This document shows positions 32,278 to 40,381 of a stretch of 53,042 nucleotides of DNA, piece after piece. The stretch's first letter is position 1, and every line of letters begins with the position of its first letter. A model generated the notes under the pieces. It did no database searches. It was not told the origin of the DNA and worked only from the letters and a program-made list of their open reading frames with translations. Both the position numbers and the translations under genes were made by a program. The stretch comes from Streptomyces monomycini. Its GTDB lineage: Bacteria > Actinomycetota > Actinomycetes > Streptomycetales > Streptomycetaceae. The stretch is taken from positions 1 to 53,042 of the forward strand of contig NZ_JAFIQY010000054.1 of the NCBI RefSeq assembly GCF_022271435.1, written 5' to 3'.

Positions 32278-32588
32278 GGACCCTTCGCCCTCCACCGTCG
32301 CGGACCGCCGCGTGTGCGTGCCGGCCGGACCGCGTTGCTGACCGTGCTGTTTCCGATGCCCGCGCGCCGTGAGCGCCGCCCGCCCGCACTCCCGCGCTGC
32401 CCGTACTCCGTTCCTCGCCTGCCGCCCTTCGCCCTCCGTTCCCCGCCCCGCGCCTTCCGTTCCCCGCCCCGCGCCTTCCGCTCTCCGCCTTCTGCCTGCC
32501 GGCTTCCCGGCTTCCTCGACTTCTGGCTGATCCTACGATCCGGCACTGACACCGGTACCGCTGCCCGAAGAAGCCCAGGTCAGCAAGG
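32278..32588. other. Spacer upstream of the NTPase gene
   Basis: 311 bp with no gene. It contains two exact 21-bp units (32436-32456 and 32457-32477, CCGTTCCCCGCCCCGCGCCTT) plus further C-rich similar sequence. The promoter of the NTPase-SUKH-4 pair must lie here, but none could be recognised. Confidence 0.6.
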
Positions 32589-33806
32589 TCAGCCCGCGGG
32601 CGGCGGCCCGAAGCCGCCCTGTGGCGGCGGATATCCGCCGGGCGCCGGGAAGCCGCCCGGCGCCTGATACCCAGGAGGCGCCTGATACCCCGGGGCGCCG
32701 GGAACCGGCCCGTACGCAGGTGCCCCCACAGGCCCGGGCGTGTAGAACCCCGGCACCCCGGGCCCAGGAACCGCGAAGCCCGGCACCCCCGGCCCGGGCA
32801 CCCCCGGAAACCCCGGTACCGGCATCCCCGGCTGAACCGGCACCCCGGGCCGCCCCATCAGCACCAGCATCAGTACCGAACCGACCAGCTCCACCAGCAT
32901 CTGCACCCGCCCCAGCAGCGCGCCGCCCGGTGCGACGTCGCCCAGCTCGAAGAGCGTTCCGGTACGGAGCGAGCCGACCAGGGCCAGGAAGGCGACCGGC
33001 AGCAGGACCAGTGCCGTCCCGAGGGCGAAGCCGCGGGCGGAGACCCGGCGGGTGGCGGCCAGGATCGCGCCGACCGCGCACAGCGGCAGGAAAGTGAGCG
33101 AGGCCCAGCCGGATGCCATGCCGAGCATGGCCCGCAGCACGCCGCGGCCGGTGAACAGGATCTCCAGCGACGCCCCGGGCCCGCTGTCGAGGGACTGCCC
33201 CAGCGCGTAGCAGATCCAGCTCACCCACAGGAGCGTGAGCGCGCCCAGCACGATCGCGGACACGGCGCCCGCGGGGCCGCCGGGGCGTACCGGAGGCAGG
33301 CCGGGCGCCGAGCCGGGGCGCGGCCAGGCCCGGATGTCGGCGGGCAGGACGACGGCGGCGACGAGGGCCAGTGGCACCAGCGCGCCCGCGGAGAGGAAGA
33401 CCGCCGTGAGGGTGGAGTCGTCGATGTCGCCCGCGCCGAGGAACCAGCGGTTGGCCGAGGTGTGGCTGCCGGTGCTGACGACGGCCTGCACCCGCAGGGA
33501 GAGCGTCAGCACCGTCGCCACCGCGAGCAGGCCGCCGGCCGGCCGCCGCCCGGCGAACGCGGTGCCCACGGCGGCGCCTTGCAGCAGGGCCAGGCCCAGC
33601 TCGTACGGAGTCGTGACGGGAAAGGCGGCCATCGGGGCGCCGCCGAATACGGCGGAAGCGCCTCCCGTCCACACATCCCACACCGTGCCGGGCCCGAGCG
33701 TCACAAGATCATGGCCGAGCCAGTACAGGGTGTGCAGGAGGAAAAGCAGGCACAAGGCGCCTGCCGTGATCCGCGCGCCCTTACTGAGCACCCGAATATG
33801 TGGCAT
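32589..33806 (-). CDS. Polytopic membrane protein with Pro/Gly-rich tail
   Basis: 405 residues with about seven or eight hydrophobic segments (for example ITAGALCLLFLLHTLYWLG, LTAVFLSAGALVPLALVAAVVL and AIVLGALTLLWVSWICYALG). An ~85-residue Pro/Gly/Tyr-rich tail ends GGFGPPPAG, resembling the low-complexity tails of other proteins here. No transporter or enzyme motif is recognised. ATG 33806 follows GAGCGGAG. It runs codirectionally with the NTPase gene, 311 bp away. A 10-bp tandem array lies 75-154 bp upstream of its start, in the probable promoter region. Confidence 0.8.
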   Translation of the reverse strand: MPHIRVLSKGARITAGALCLLFLLHTLYWLGHDLVTLGPGTVWDVWTGGASAVFGGAPMAAFPVTTPYELGLALLQGAAVGTAFAGRRPAGGLLAVATVLTLSLRVQAVVSTGSHTSANRWFLGAGDIDDSTLTAVFLSAGALVPLALVAAVVLPADIRAWPRPGSAPGLPPVRPGGPAGAVSAIVLGALTLLWVSWICYALGQSLDSGPGASLEILFTGRGVLRAMLGMASGWASLTFLPLCAVGAILAATRRVSARGFALGTALVLLPVAFLALVGSLRTGTLFELGDVAPGGALLGRVQMLVELVGSVLMLVLMGRPGVPVQPGMPVPGFPGVPGPGVPGFAVPGPGVPGFYTPGPVGAPAYGPVPGAPGYQAPPGYQAPGGFPAPGGYPPPQGGFGPPPAG

Positions 33807-34153
33807 TTTGCTCCGCTCTCTCCCGCGTGCGCTTCTCCGGCACGCGATCGCGCACGATAGTAATGCCGGTCAAGTTCCCATCAAGCGCAGGCAAGTACAG
33901 GCAAGTACAGGCAAGTACAGGCGAGCGCAGACAAGCGCAGGCAAGTACAGACAAGAATGGGCATGCGCCGTCAACGGATGATCACGTACCGGTGAATACG
34001 ATCAAACGCCGGACGGGAGAGCGGGCCAGCGGGACAACAGGGGGCCGAGCCAGGCCCCGATAGGCATGGCACCGAAGACGCCAAAGGCCGATCCCACAGG
34101 GCGAACAGCGCCCAGAACCCGGCCGTCAGTACCCCGGCCCGCAGCCTCAGTCC
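33807..34153. other. Spacer with the 10-bp array
   Basis: 347 bp between two minus-strand genes. No gene is evident. The left half contains the eight-unit 10-bp array; the right half is ordinary GC-rich sequence. Confidence 0.55.
33881..33960. repeat. Eight tandem 10-bp units
   Basis: Consecutive 10-mers, most of them GCAAGTACAG (four exact: 33891, 33901, 33911, 33941), the others RCRAGYGCAG-like or, at the right end, ACAAGAATGG. The period equals roughly one DNA turn. Confidence 0.93.
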
Positions 34154-34582
34154 TCAGTCCCGGTGGCTCGATCCGCCCCGGCCGCCCCGCCGCGGCCCCG
34201 TGACGATGGACCCCGAAGGCCCGTCCCGCTCGGCGCGCTCCTGGTCCTCCTTCGCCTCCTGCTGCGCCTGCCACTTCGCGAACTGCTCGCGGGACGCCTC
34301 CCGCTCGGCCTGCGTCTGGTTCTCCGCGGCCCGCCGCATCTCGTTCATCCGGTCGCCGATGGCACCCATGTACTCCTCGGACTGGATGGCGTCCTTCATG
34401 CCGATCCGCCCGGAAAGCACCTCCTGGGCCATCTCCTGGAGCTTTCCGCCCACCTTGGGATTGGTGGCCAGTGTCTGCAAAGCCTTGCGCAGCCGGTGCG
34501 CCTGTTCCGGATCCTGGGCGACGTCCATCAGGTCCGCGTCCTGGATCTGCCGCTCATGGCCCGCGCCGTACGTACCGCTCAT
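34154..34582 (-). CDS. Small charged helical protein
   Basis: 142 residues, mostly charged and helical: a central helix (LRKALQTLATNPKVGGKLQEM) and a long Glu/Arg/Gln-rich coiled-coil-like stretch (about residues 75-120), then a Gly/Arg/Ser tail. No signal peptide or membrane helix. ATG 34582 follows CGGGGGC. It faces away from the WXG genes that begin at 34854, with a 271-bp divergent gap. Function unknown; a cytoplasmic accessory or chaperone of the ESX locus is only a guess. Confidence 0.75.
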   Translation of the reverse strand: MSGTYGAGHERQIQDADLMDVAQDPEQAHRLRKALQTLATNPKVGGKLQEMAQEVLSGRIGMKDAIQSEEYMGAIGDRMNEMRRAAENQTQAEREASREQFAKWQAQQEAKEDQERAERDGPSGSIVTGPRRGGRGGSSHRD

Positions 34583-34853
34583 GTCTTCTGCCCCCGGTGA
34601 ACTCGGTGGTACAGCAACCGCGTGTGCTGCACCGGCGTCATGAGTCTAATGACGGGTCGGAAGCGCGCTCAAGGAGGCTTGTTGGCATTCCGGGATATTG
34701 GTCCCTTTTCCCTCCCCGTACTGCCGTCCCGCCGCTTCGGACGCGCCGGTCGAGCCCTATCCGGGTGTGCTAGACCTGGGGACTTGTCCAGCGGGCCGTC
34801 GCCGCTTTCGGGCCGCGTCATTCGCGCCGCGCCAATCAATTCGGGGAGAAAAG

Positions 34854-35162
34854 ATGTCGGACGAGGTCCGGATCAGTACCGAGGAGTTGCACCAGCTCGG
34901 TACCAAGTTCGAGATATCCGCGGACGACCTGGGCCGTCAGCTGACCGTTTTCAGACGGCGCAGTGACGCCGCGGCGCTGTGCGACGGGTTCGGCTCACAC
35001 GAGGCGGCCGGACCGTACCTGGAGCTGTACGAGCAGGCCGAGCGCGCCCTGGAACAGCTGCGGGAGCGGCTGACGGAGGTCGCCGGCGGCCTCCGGGAGA
35101 CCGCCGTGTCGACGGACACGGCCGAGGAAGAACGCGTCAAGGCGATCCGGGGTGTCCAGTGA
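34854..35162 (+). CDS. Small WXG100-class helical protein (no WXG turn)
   Basis: 102 residues in two helices: ISTEELHQLGTKFEISADDLGRQ..., then a turn around GFGSHEAAG and LYEQAERALEQLRERLTEVAGGLRE. It has WXG100 length and helical hairpin form, but the W-x-G is absent. ATG 34854 follows GGGGAGAAAAG. The GTGA overlap with the next gene shows tight coupling. The pair resembles EsxC/D-type or PE/PPE-type partner organisation; export by the ESX system is inferred. Confidence 0.8.
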   Translation: MSDEVRISTEELHQLGTKFEISADDLGRQLTVFRRRSDAAALCDGFGSHEAAGPYLELYEQAERALEQLRERLTEVAGGLRETAVSTDTAEEERVKAIRGVQ

Positions 35163-35977
35163 CCGAGCAGCGCAACCCCCACGCCCTGCATGAGGCGGCG
35201 GCCGGCTGGCGGGACATGGGAAAGCACCTGGACGGCCTGGTGCGCGACCTGGACCGGCAGGTGGGCAAGGCCGCTGCCGCCAACTGGCACGGCCCCGCGG
35301 GTGAGGCGTTCGCGGCGGAGTGGCACCGGCTCAAGCGGTCCGTCGACGAGACCCTGCCGGCCTTCGAACTCGCCGCCGCCGACCTGGAGAACGCCGCCTC
35401 CCAGGACAAGGGGGCGCACGCGGGCGCGGGCTCCGGCGCGCACGACACCGCACCGGACGCCTCCCAGAACGACGGCGCGCAGTCGTCCGACTCCCAGTCG
35501 TCCGGTACGCAGACCGCGTACGGCTTCATGGCCCTGGGCCAGCTCGCCACGTCGCTGGGCGGCGCCTTCCGCGGCAAGGGCGGCGGCCGGGGGCAGCGGC
35601 CTCCGCTGACCGCGCGGTGGGAGACTTCCGGCGCGCCTCAGGGGCCCGACCCCTTCGGGCCGCCGCAGGCCGGACCGAAGGGCGCAGGGGGCGGCGCGGG
35701 CGTGGCCAAGGGCGCACGTACGGGAGAGGCCGCCGGAGACGCCTCCGAGGCGACCCCCAGGACGCCGGACGCCAAGAAGCCGACCGGCGCCCAGGCCCGG
35801 CCCGGTACCGAAAGCAAGAGCAACAAGAGCGACAAGAGCAACGAGGACAAAGCCGCCGAGACCGCCGGAACCCCCGAGGGCACCCAGGCCAAGAAGGGCC
35901 GTCATCCCAAGGACGCCGAGGCCGGAGACCCCAAGCCCCCGCCCCCCGACGTCCGCCGCCACGGCGCCTTCGGCTGA
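35159..35977 (+). CDS. WXG100-domain protein with long disordered tail
   Basis: 272 residues. The first ~95 form a WXG100 domain: helix, W43-H44-G45 turn (NWHGPAGEAF), second helix ending NAASQDKG. The rest is low complexity, rich in Ala, Ser, Gly and Lys, with an acidic/basic block (ESKSNKSDKSNEDK) and a HGAFG end. GTG 35159 overlaps the previous stop (GTGA). It is probably an ESX substrate paired with the preceding small protein. Two hairpins follow before the convergent eccC gene. Confidence 0.82.
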   Translation: MTEQRNPHALHEAAAGWRDMGKHLDGLVRDLDRQVGKAAAANWHGPAGEAFAAEWHRLKRSVDETLPAFELAAADLENAASQDKGAHAGAGSGAHDTAPDASQNDGAQSSDSQSSGTQTAYGFMALGQLATSLGGAFRGKGGGRGQRPPLTARWETSGAPQGPDPFGPPQAGPKGAGGGAGVAKGARTGEAAGDASEATPRTPDAKKPTGAQARPGTESKSNKSDKSNEDKAAETAGTPEGTQAKKGRHPKDAEAGDPKPPPPDVRRHGAFG

Positions 35978-36066
35978 GCCCGAGCCCAGCCGACCCAGCC
36001 GCCCGACCAGCCGATCAGTCGACCGGCCCCCCTCATCCACCCACTCCCCCCCCAGAAAAGCGCCAA

Positions 36067-36092
36067 GGCGCCACTCCCAAAGGAGAGGCGCC
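36067..36092 (+). terminator. Hairpin after the WXG pair
   Basis: GGCGCCACTCC (36067-36077) against GGAGAGGCGCC (36082-36092), one mismatch, loop CAAA. It probably terminates the plus-strand pair. Confidence 0.6.
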
Positions 36093-36112
36093 CCACCGCT
36101 TTCAGCCGGCCC

Positions 36113-36137
36113 GTCCGGCGCCACCGCGGCGCCGGAC
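36113..36137. terminator. Hairpin between the WXG pair and eccC
   Basis: Perfect 10-bp stem GTCCGGCGCC/GGCGCCGGAC (36113-36122 and 36128-36137), 6 bp beyond the eccC stop. It can serve both convergent transcripts. Confidence 0.6.
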
Positions 36138-36143
36138 CGCCCG

Positions 36144-39100
36144 TCAGCCGCTGTGCGCCGGCAGCCACCCGGTCTGCACCAGCTGCGCACCGCGCTTGCG
36201 CGTGATGAAGTGCGCACGTCCCGGCGTCAGGCTGGTCGCCTTGATGTTGCCCATCAGCGGACCCTCGCCCGGGTCGCCCGACAGGATCAGCCCTTGGGCG
36301 CCGAGTTCCTTCGTCCGCTGCATCACGGGCTCGAAGGAGGACCGTCCGGCCCCCGAGGAGCTGCGCGCCAGGATCAGGCGCAGGCCCAGGTCACGGGCGA
36401 ACGGCAGGTACTCCAGCAGCGGCTGGAGCGGGTTGCCGCTGCTGGTCGCCACCAGGTCGTAGTCGTCCACGATCACGAACGCGTCCGGCAGGTCGTACCA
36501 GCTGCGGTTGCGCAGCTGCTCCGGCGTGACGTCCGGGCCCGGCATCCGGCGGCCCAGCGAACCGGCCAGCCCGGTGATGACCTCCTGCAACTGCGGCCCC
36601 GCGGCACAGTACTTGTACATGTGGCTCTCGGGGATCTCGCCGAGCAGCGCGCGCCGGTAGTCGGAGACGACCATGAGGGCCTTGTCCGACGGGTAGCGCT
36701 CCGCGATCTGCTTGGCGATCAGACGCAGCAGCGAGGACTTGCCGGACTCGCTCTCGCCATAGATGACCAGCAGCGGGTCGGTCTCGAAGTCGATGAACGC
36801 CGGCGACAGCGTGGTCTCGTCGACACCGATCGCGATGCCGTGCTCCGGGTAGTCGCTGCCCTTGGGCAGGTCGCTCGCCGGGAGCAGCGTCGGCAGCATC
36901 CGCACCTTCGGGGCGGGCTCGCCCTGCCAGTGCTCCTTGACGGTGGCCACCAGGTGCGCCATGCCGTCGCTGAGGCTCTCCGCCTCCTGGACGCCGTCGA
37001 TCCGCGGCAGGGCCGCCAGGTAGTCCAGCTTCTCGGGGGACAGGCCCCGGCCCGGGCGGCCCATCGGCACGTTCTCCGCGCGCTTGCGGTCGAACTCCGA
37101 CTCCATCGGGTCGCCGAGCCGCAGCTCGACACGGTTCAGGAGCTGGTCGCGCAGGGCGGGCCGCACCTCGGTGTAGCGGGAGGCGCCGAGGATCAGGTGG
37201 ACGCCGAAGCCGAGACCGCGGCTGGCGATGTCCAGTATGACCGGGTCGAGCTGCTCGTAGTCGGTCTTGAACGTGCCCCAGCCGTCGATGACGAGGAAGA
37301 CATCGCCCCACTTCTGGTCCGGGAACGCGCCGGCGGCGCGCCGCTGGCGGTAGGTCCCCATGGAGTCGATGGAGTTCGAGCGGAAGAACTCCTCGCGCTC
37401 GTTGAGGATGCCGACGACCTCGGCGACCGTACGGCGGACCTTCTCCGCGTCCAGCCGGGAGGCGACGCCGCCGACGTGCGGCAGCTGCTCCAGGGCCAGC
37501 ATGCCGCCGCCACCGAAGTCGAGGCAGTAGAACTGCACCTCGGACGGGGTGTGGGTGAGCGCGAAGCCCGCCATGGCGGAGCGGATCAGCGTCGACTTGC
37601 CGGACTGCGGACCACCGACGACCAGGCCGTGACCGGCGCCCGCGGAGAAGTCCAGGTACATCACGTCGCGCCGCTGCTCGAACGGCTTGTCCACGAGCGC
37701 GACCGGCACGACCAGCTTGCCGAGCGCCGTGTACTCCGGGGCGTGCACGCCCCGCTCGGGCGTGACCGCGAGCGCCGGAAGCAGCTGGTTGACCGTGGGC
37801 GACTCGTCCAGCGGCGGCAGCCACACCTGGTGCGCCGGCGGGCCCTGGCCCTGCATCCGCTGGACGATCACGTCCAGGACGGTGTCGGCCAGCGCGTCGT
37901 CCTGCTGCTGGGTGAGCGCCGGCTCCTCGGCGATGATCTCCTCGACGATCGGCGCCAGCACCGGCGACGCCGTGAACGGCACCGGCATCCGGTTCGTACG
38001 GCTGCCACCGCCGCCACCGCCGGCGCCGGGACCGCGGTACGGGCCCGACACGTACGCGGCCTTGAACTGCACCATCGTCTCGGTGTCGTACTTCAGGATG
38101 CCGGAACCCGGCACGTTGGGCAGGTGGTACGCGTCCGGCACACCGATCGCCGTACGGGACTCGGCGGCGGAGAACGTCCGCAGACCCAGCCGGTAGGACA
38201 GGAAGGTGTCCAGACCGCGCAGCTTGCCCTCTTCGAGGCGCTGCGAGGCGAGCAGCATGTGCACACCCATCGAACGGCCGATCCGGCCGATCTGGATGAA
38301 CATGTCGATGAAGTCCGGCTTGGCGGTCAGCAGCTCGGAGAACTCGTCGAGCACCATCACCAGCGAGGGCAGCGGGTCCAGCGGGGCACCGGCCGCGCGG
38401 GCCTTCTCGTAGTCGGTGATGTTGGCGTAGTTGCCCGCCGAACGCAGCAGCTCCTGACGGCGCTGCAGCTCACCGGTGATCGAGTCGCGCATGCGGTCGA
38501 TCAGGCTGACGTCGTCGGCCAGGTTGGTGATGACCGCGGCGACGTGCGGCATGTCGGACATGCCGGTGAAGGTGGCGCCGCCCTTGAAGTCCGCGAGGAT
38601 GAAGTTCAGCGTCTCCGAGGAGTGGGTGACCGCGAGGGCGAGCACCAGGGTGCGCAGCACCTCGGACTTGCCGGAACCGGTCGCGCCGACGCACAGGCCG
38701 TGCGGGCCCATGCCCTCCTGGGAGGCCTCCTTGATGTCGAGCATGACGGGCTGGCCGTCCTTGTCGACACCGATCGGCACGCGCAGCCGCTCGTGCAGCG
38801 TGCGCGGGCGCCAGGTGCGCGAGACGTCCACCGAACCGGCGTCGCCGATGTTCATCAGGTCCGTGAAGTCCAGGTTGGACAGCAGCGGCTCCTCGCCGTC
38901 GGCGCCCGAACCGGCCCGCAGCGGTGCCAGCAGACGGGCCAGCGACTCCGCCTCGGAGACCGACAGGGTGTCCACGGTGCCGTTGTAGACCGCGCCGCCC
39001 GCCGACTCCAGCACCAGCTTGCCCGGCCACACCTGCACGGCCAGTCCGCCCCGGATCTCGTCCAGGTCGCCCGGTACGACCTCCAGGATCGTCACGCCCT

Positions 39101-40100
39101 GGAGGCCCTCGGCCCCGGCGATCACCGAGTCCATCGGCACCTCGCCGGCGTCCAGCACGACCACCACGTGCGGGGTGTCGGTGACCGGCGTGCCCTGCGG
39201 GTTGAAGCGGCCGCGGCCCTCCAGCTCCTCGGCGAGCAGCTCCTCGATCTCGCCCAGGTCACCGACGACCAGCCGGCGGGTGCCGGCGCCGTCGGTGGTC
39301 TTGTCCTGGACGTGCGGCAGCCACTTGGTCCACTCCCACTCGGCCTGCGCGCCCGGCGCCGCCACCACGGCGACGACCAGGTCCTCCGGCGAGTGCAGGG
39401 TGCACAGCTGCGCGAGGATGGCGCGCGCCGACCCGTACACGGTGTCGGGGTCGCCCGAGACCGTCAGGTGGTAGAAGGCGCGCAGCGAGACCGCGAGCGG
39501 CAGCTGGTCCAGGTGCCCGTGCTTGTCGAGGAACTCCTTCATCGCGTGCGCGGTGAGCGGTTCCAGTTCGTCGACCGGCGCGGTCTCCGGCGCCTTCAGG
39601 GGAGTGGCCAGCTGCTGCGGGCCGAGTCCCATCCGTACTTGCGCGAAGTCGGGGTCGGACGGGCGGCGTTCCCACACCCGTTTGCCTTCGGCGACGACCG
39701 CCCACAATTGCCCCGGATCGGGGTGGAGGAAAAGCTGCGCGTCACGCTGTTTACGCGCGGTGCGCCGTACTTCCTTTCGCTTCTGTGCCAGGTATTTGAG
39801 GTAATCCTGGCGCTCCTGGAGCATTTGCCCGGAAGGCCCTTGGCGAGCCTTGACGATCTGGACAATAGCCATCGCGAGGGTGGAAACCACCATCACGCCG
39901 CCCATGATCTTCATGAACGGCTGGGTGCCCATGAACAGGAAACCCGCCGAACCCGCCATGCCCATCATCGGCATGAGGTTCATCAGCATGTTGTCCTCGC
40001 CTTCGCGAGGCAGCTCCGGCGGAGCTTCGAGCGTCAACTCCTCACCGGTGATATCAGGTGGAAGCGCGCGGGGCGGGCGCTTGACGATGACAACGCTCAC
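36144..40100 (-). CDS. eccC: Type VII secretion ATPase EccC (three FtsK-like domains)
   Basis: EccC is the FtsK/SpoIIIE-type motor that recognises substrate signals and drives export through the EccB/C/D/E channel. This 1318-residue single-chain form has two N-terminal membrane segments (about residues 42-56 and 64-82) and three ATPase domains with Walker A motifs GATGSGKS (472-479), GGPQSGKS (829-836) and GESESGKS (1115-1122). The Walker B of domain 1 is VMVLDEF (Asp585, Glu586). All three P-loops are intact, and an arginine-rich RIGRIGRS-like region lies in domain 1. The start is GTG 40100; a weak GAAGGA lies upstream. It diverges from eccD across a 281-bp regulatory gap. In some mycobacterial systems this protein is split; here it is fused. 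Confidence 0.97.
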   Translation of the reverse strand: MSVVIVKRPPRALPPDITGEELTLEAPPELPREGEDNMLMNLMPMMGMAGSAGFLFMGTQPFMKIMGGVMVVSTLAMAIVQIVKARQGPSGQMLQERQDYLKYLAQKRKEVRRTARKQRDAQLFLHPDPGQLWAVVAEGKRVWERRPSDPDFAQVRMGLGPQQLATPLKAPETAPVDELEPLTAHAMKEFLDKHGHLDQLPLAVSLRAFYHLTVSGDPDTVYGSARAILAQLCTLHSPEDLVVAVVAAPGAQAEWEWTKWLPHVQDKTTDGAGTRRLVVGDLGEIEELLAEELEGRGRFNPQGTPVTDTPHVVVVLDAGEVPMDSVIAGAEGLQGVTILEVVPGDLDEIRGGLAVQVWPGKLVLESAGGAVYNGTVDTLSVSEAESLARLLAPLRAGSGADGEEPLLSNLDFTDLMNIGDAGSVDVSRTWRPRTLHERLRVPIGVDKDGQPVMLDIKEASQEGMGPHGLCVGATGSGKSEVLRTLVLALAVTHSSETLNFILADFKGGATFTGMSDMPHVAAVITNLADDVSLIDRMRDSITGELQRRQELLRSAGNYANITDYEKARAAGAPLDPLPSLVMVLDEFSELLTAKPDFIDMFIQIGRIGRSMGVHMLLASQRLEEGKLRGLDTFLSYRLGLRTFSAAESRTAIGVPDAYHLPNVPGSGILKYDTETMVQFKAAYVSGPYRGPGAGGGGGGSRTNRMPVPFTASPVLAPIVEEIIAEEPALTQQQDDALADTVLDVIVQRMQGQGPPAHQVWLPPLDESPTVNQLLPALAVTPERGVHAPEYTALGKLVVPVALVDKPFEQRRDVMYLDFSAGAGHGLVVGGPQSGKSTLIRSAMAGFALTHTPSEVQFYCLDFGGGGMLALEQLPHVGGVASRLDAEKVRRTVAEVVGILNEREEFFRSNSIDSMGTYRQRRAAGAFPDQKWGDVFLVIDGWGTFKTDYEQLDPVILDIASRGLGFGVHLILGASRYTEVRPALRDQLLNRVELRLGDPMESEFDRKRAENVPMGRPGRGLSPEKLDYLAALPRIDGVQEAESLSDGMAHLVATVKEHWQGEPAPKVRMLPTLLPASDLPKGSDYPEHGIAIGVDETTLSPAFIDFETDPLLVIYGESESGKSSLLRLIAKQIAERYPSDKALMVVSDYRRALLGEIPESHMYKYCAAGPQLQEVITGLAGSLGRRMPGPDVTPEQLRNRSWYDLPDAFVIVDDYDLVATSSGNPLQPLLEYLPFARDLGLRLILARSSSGAGRSSFEPVMQRTKELGAQGLILSGDPGEGPLMGNIKATSLTPGRAHFITRKRGAQLVQTGWLPAHSG

Positions 40101-40296
40101 CGAGGCATCAGTCCTTCATGCATCTCGCAGTCTCGGACCGCCCCCGTTGGTTCGACGGTCCCCCGGACCAAGTCCATGGCCCGACGCAGGCGTTGATCCT
40201 ACTGTTAACGGTCAAGTGCCGGGGCGGGTGGGGCGGCGCCCTAATTGGGGGGTACGCTGACGCCTCGCGAGCGCGCCCAAGGCCCCGTAACGACGT

Positions 40297-40342
40297 CCCT
40301 ATATATAAGGCACGGTGGCGGCGCCCCTATATATAAGGCACG
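40297..40342. promoter_or_regulatory. Two AT-rich 18-bp elements in the eccC/eccD spacer
   Basis: CCCTATATATAAGGCACG occurs exactly at 40297-40314 and 40325-40342 (28-bp period). The core CCTATATATAAGG is almost its own reverse complement. The AT-rich core is very unusual in such a GC-rich genome. The second copy ends 39 bp before the eccD GTG; a regulator site or promoter core are the two obvious readings. Confidence 0.6.
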
Positions 40343-40381
40343 CACGCGACAAACTGCCCAACGGATAGGGGGAACCGCCAG

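Noticed and set aside
36153..40196. 1347-codon open frame opposite eccC
   Set aside because: It is the antisense shadow of a high-GC gene: His/Arg/Asp/Gly-rich, no motifs, no ribosome-binding site; eccC has three intact ATPase motifs on the other strand.
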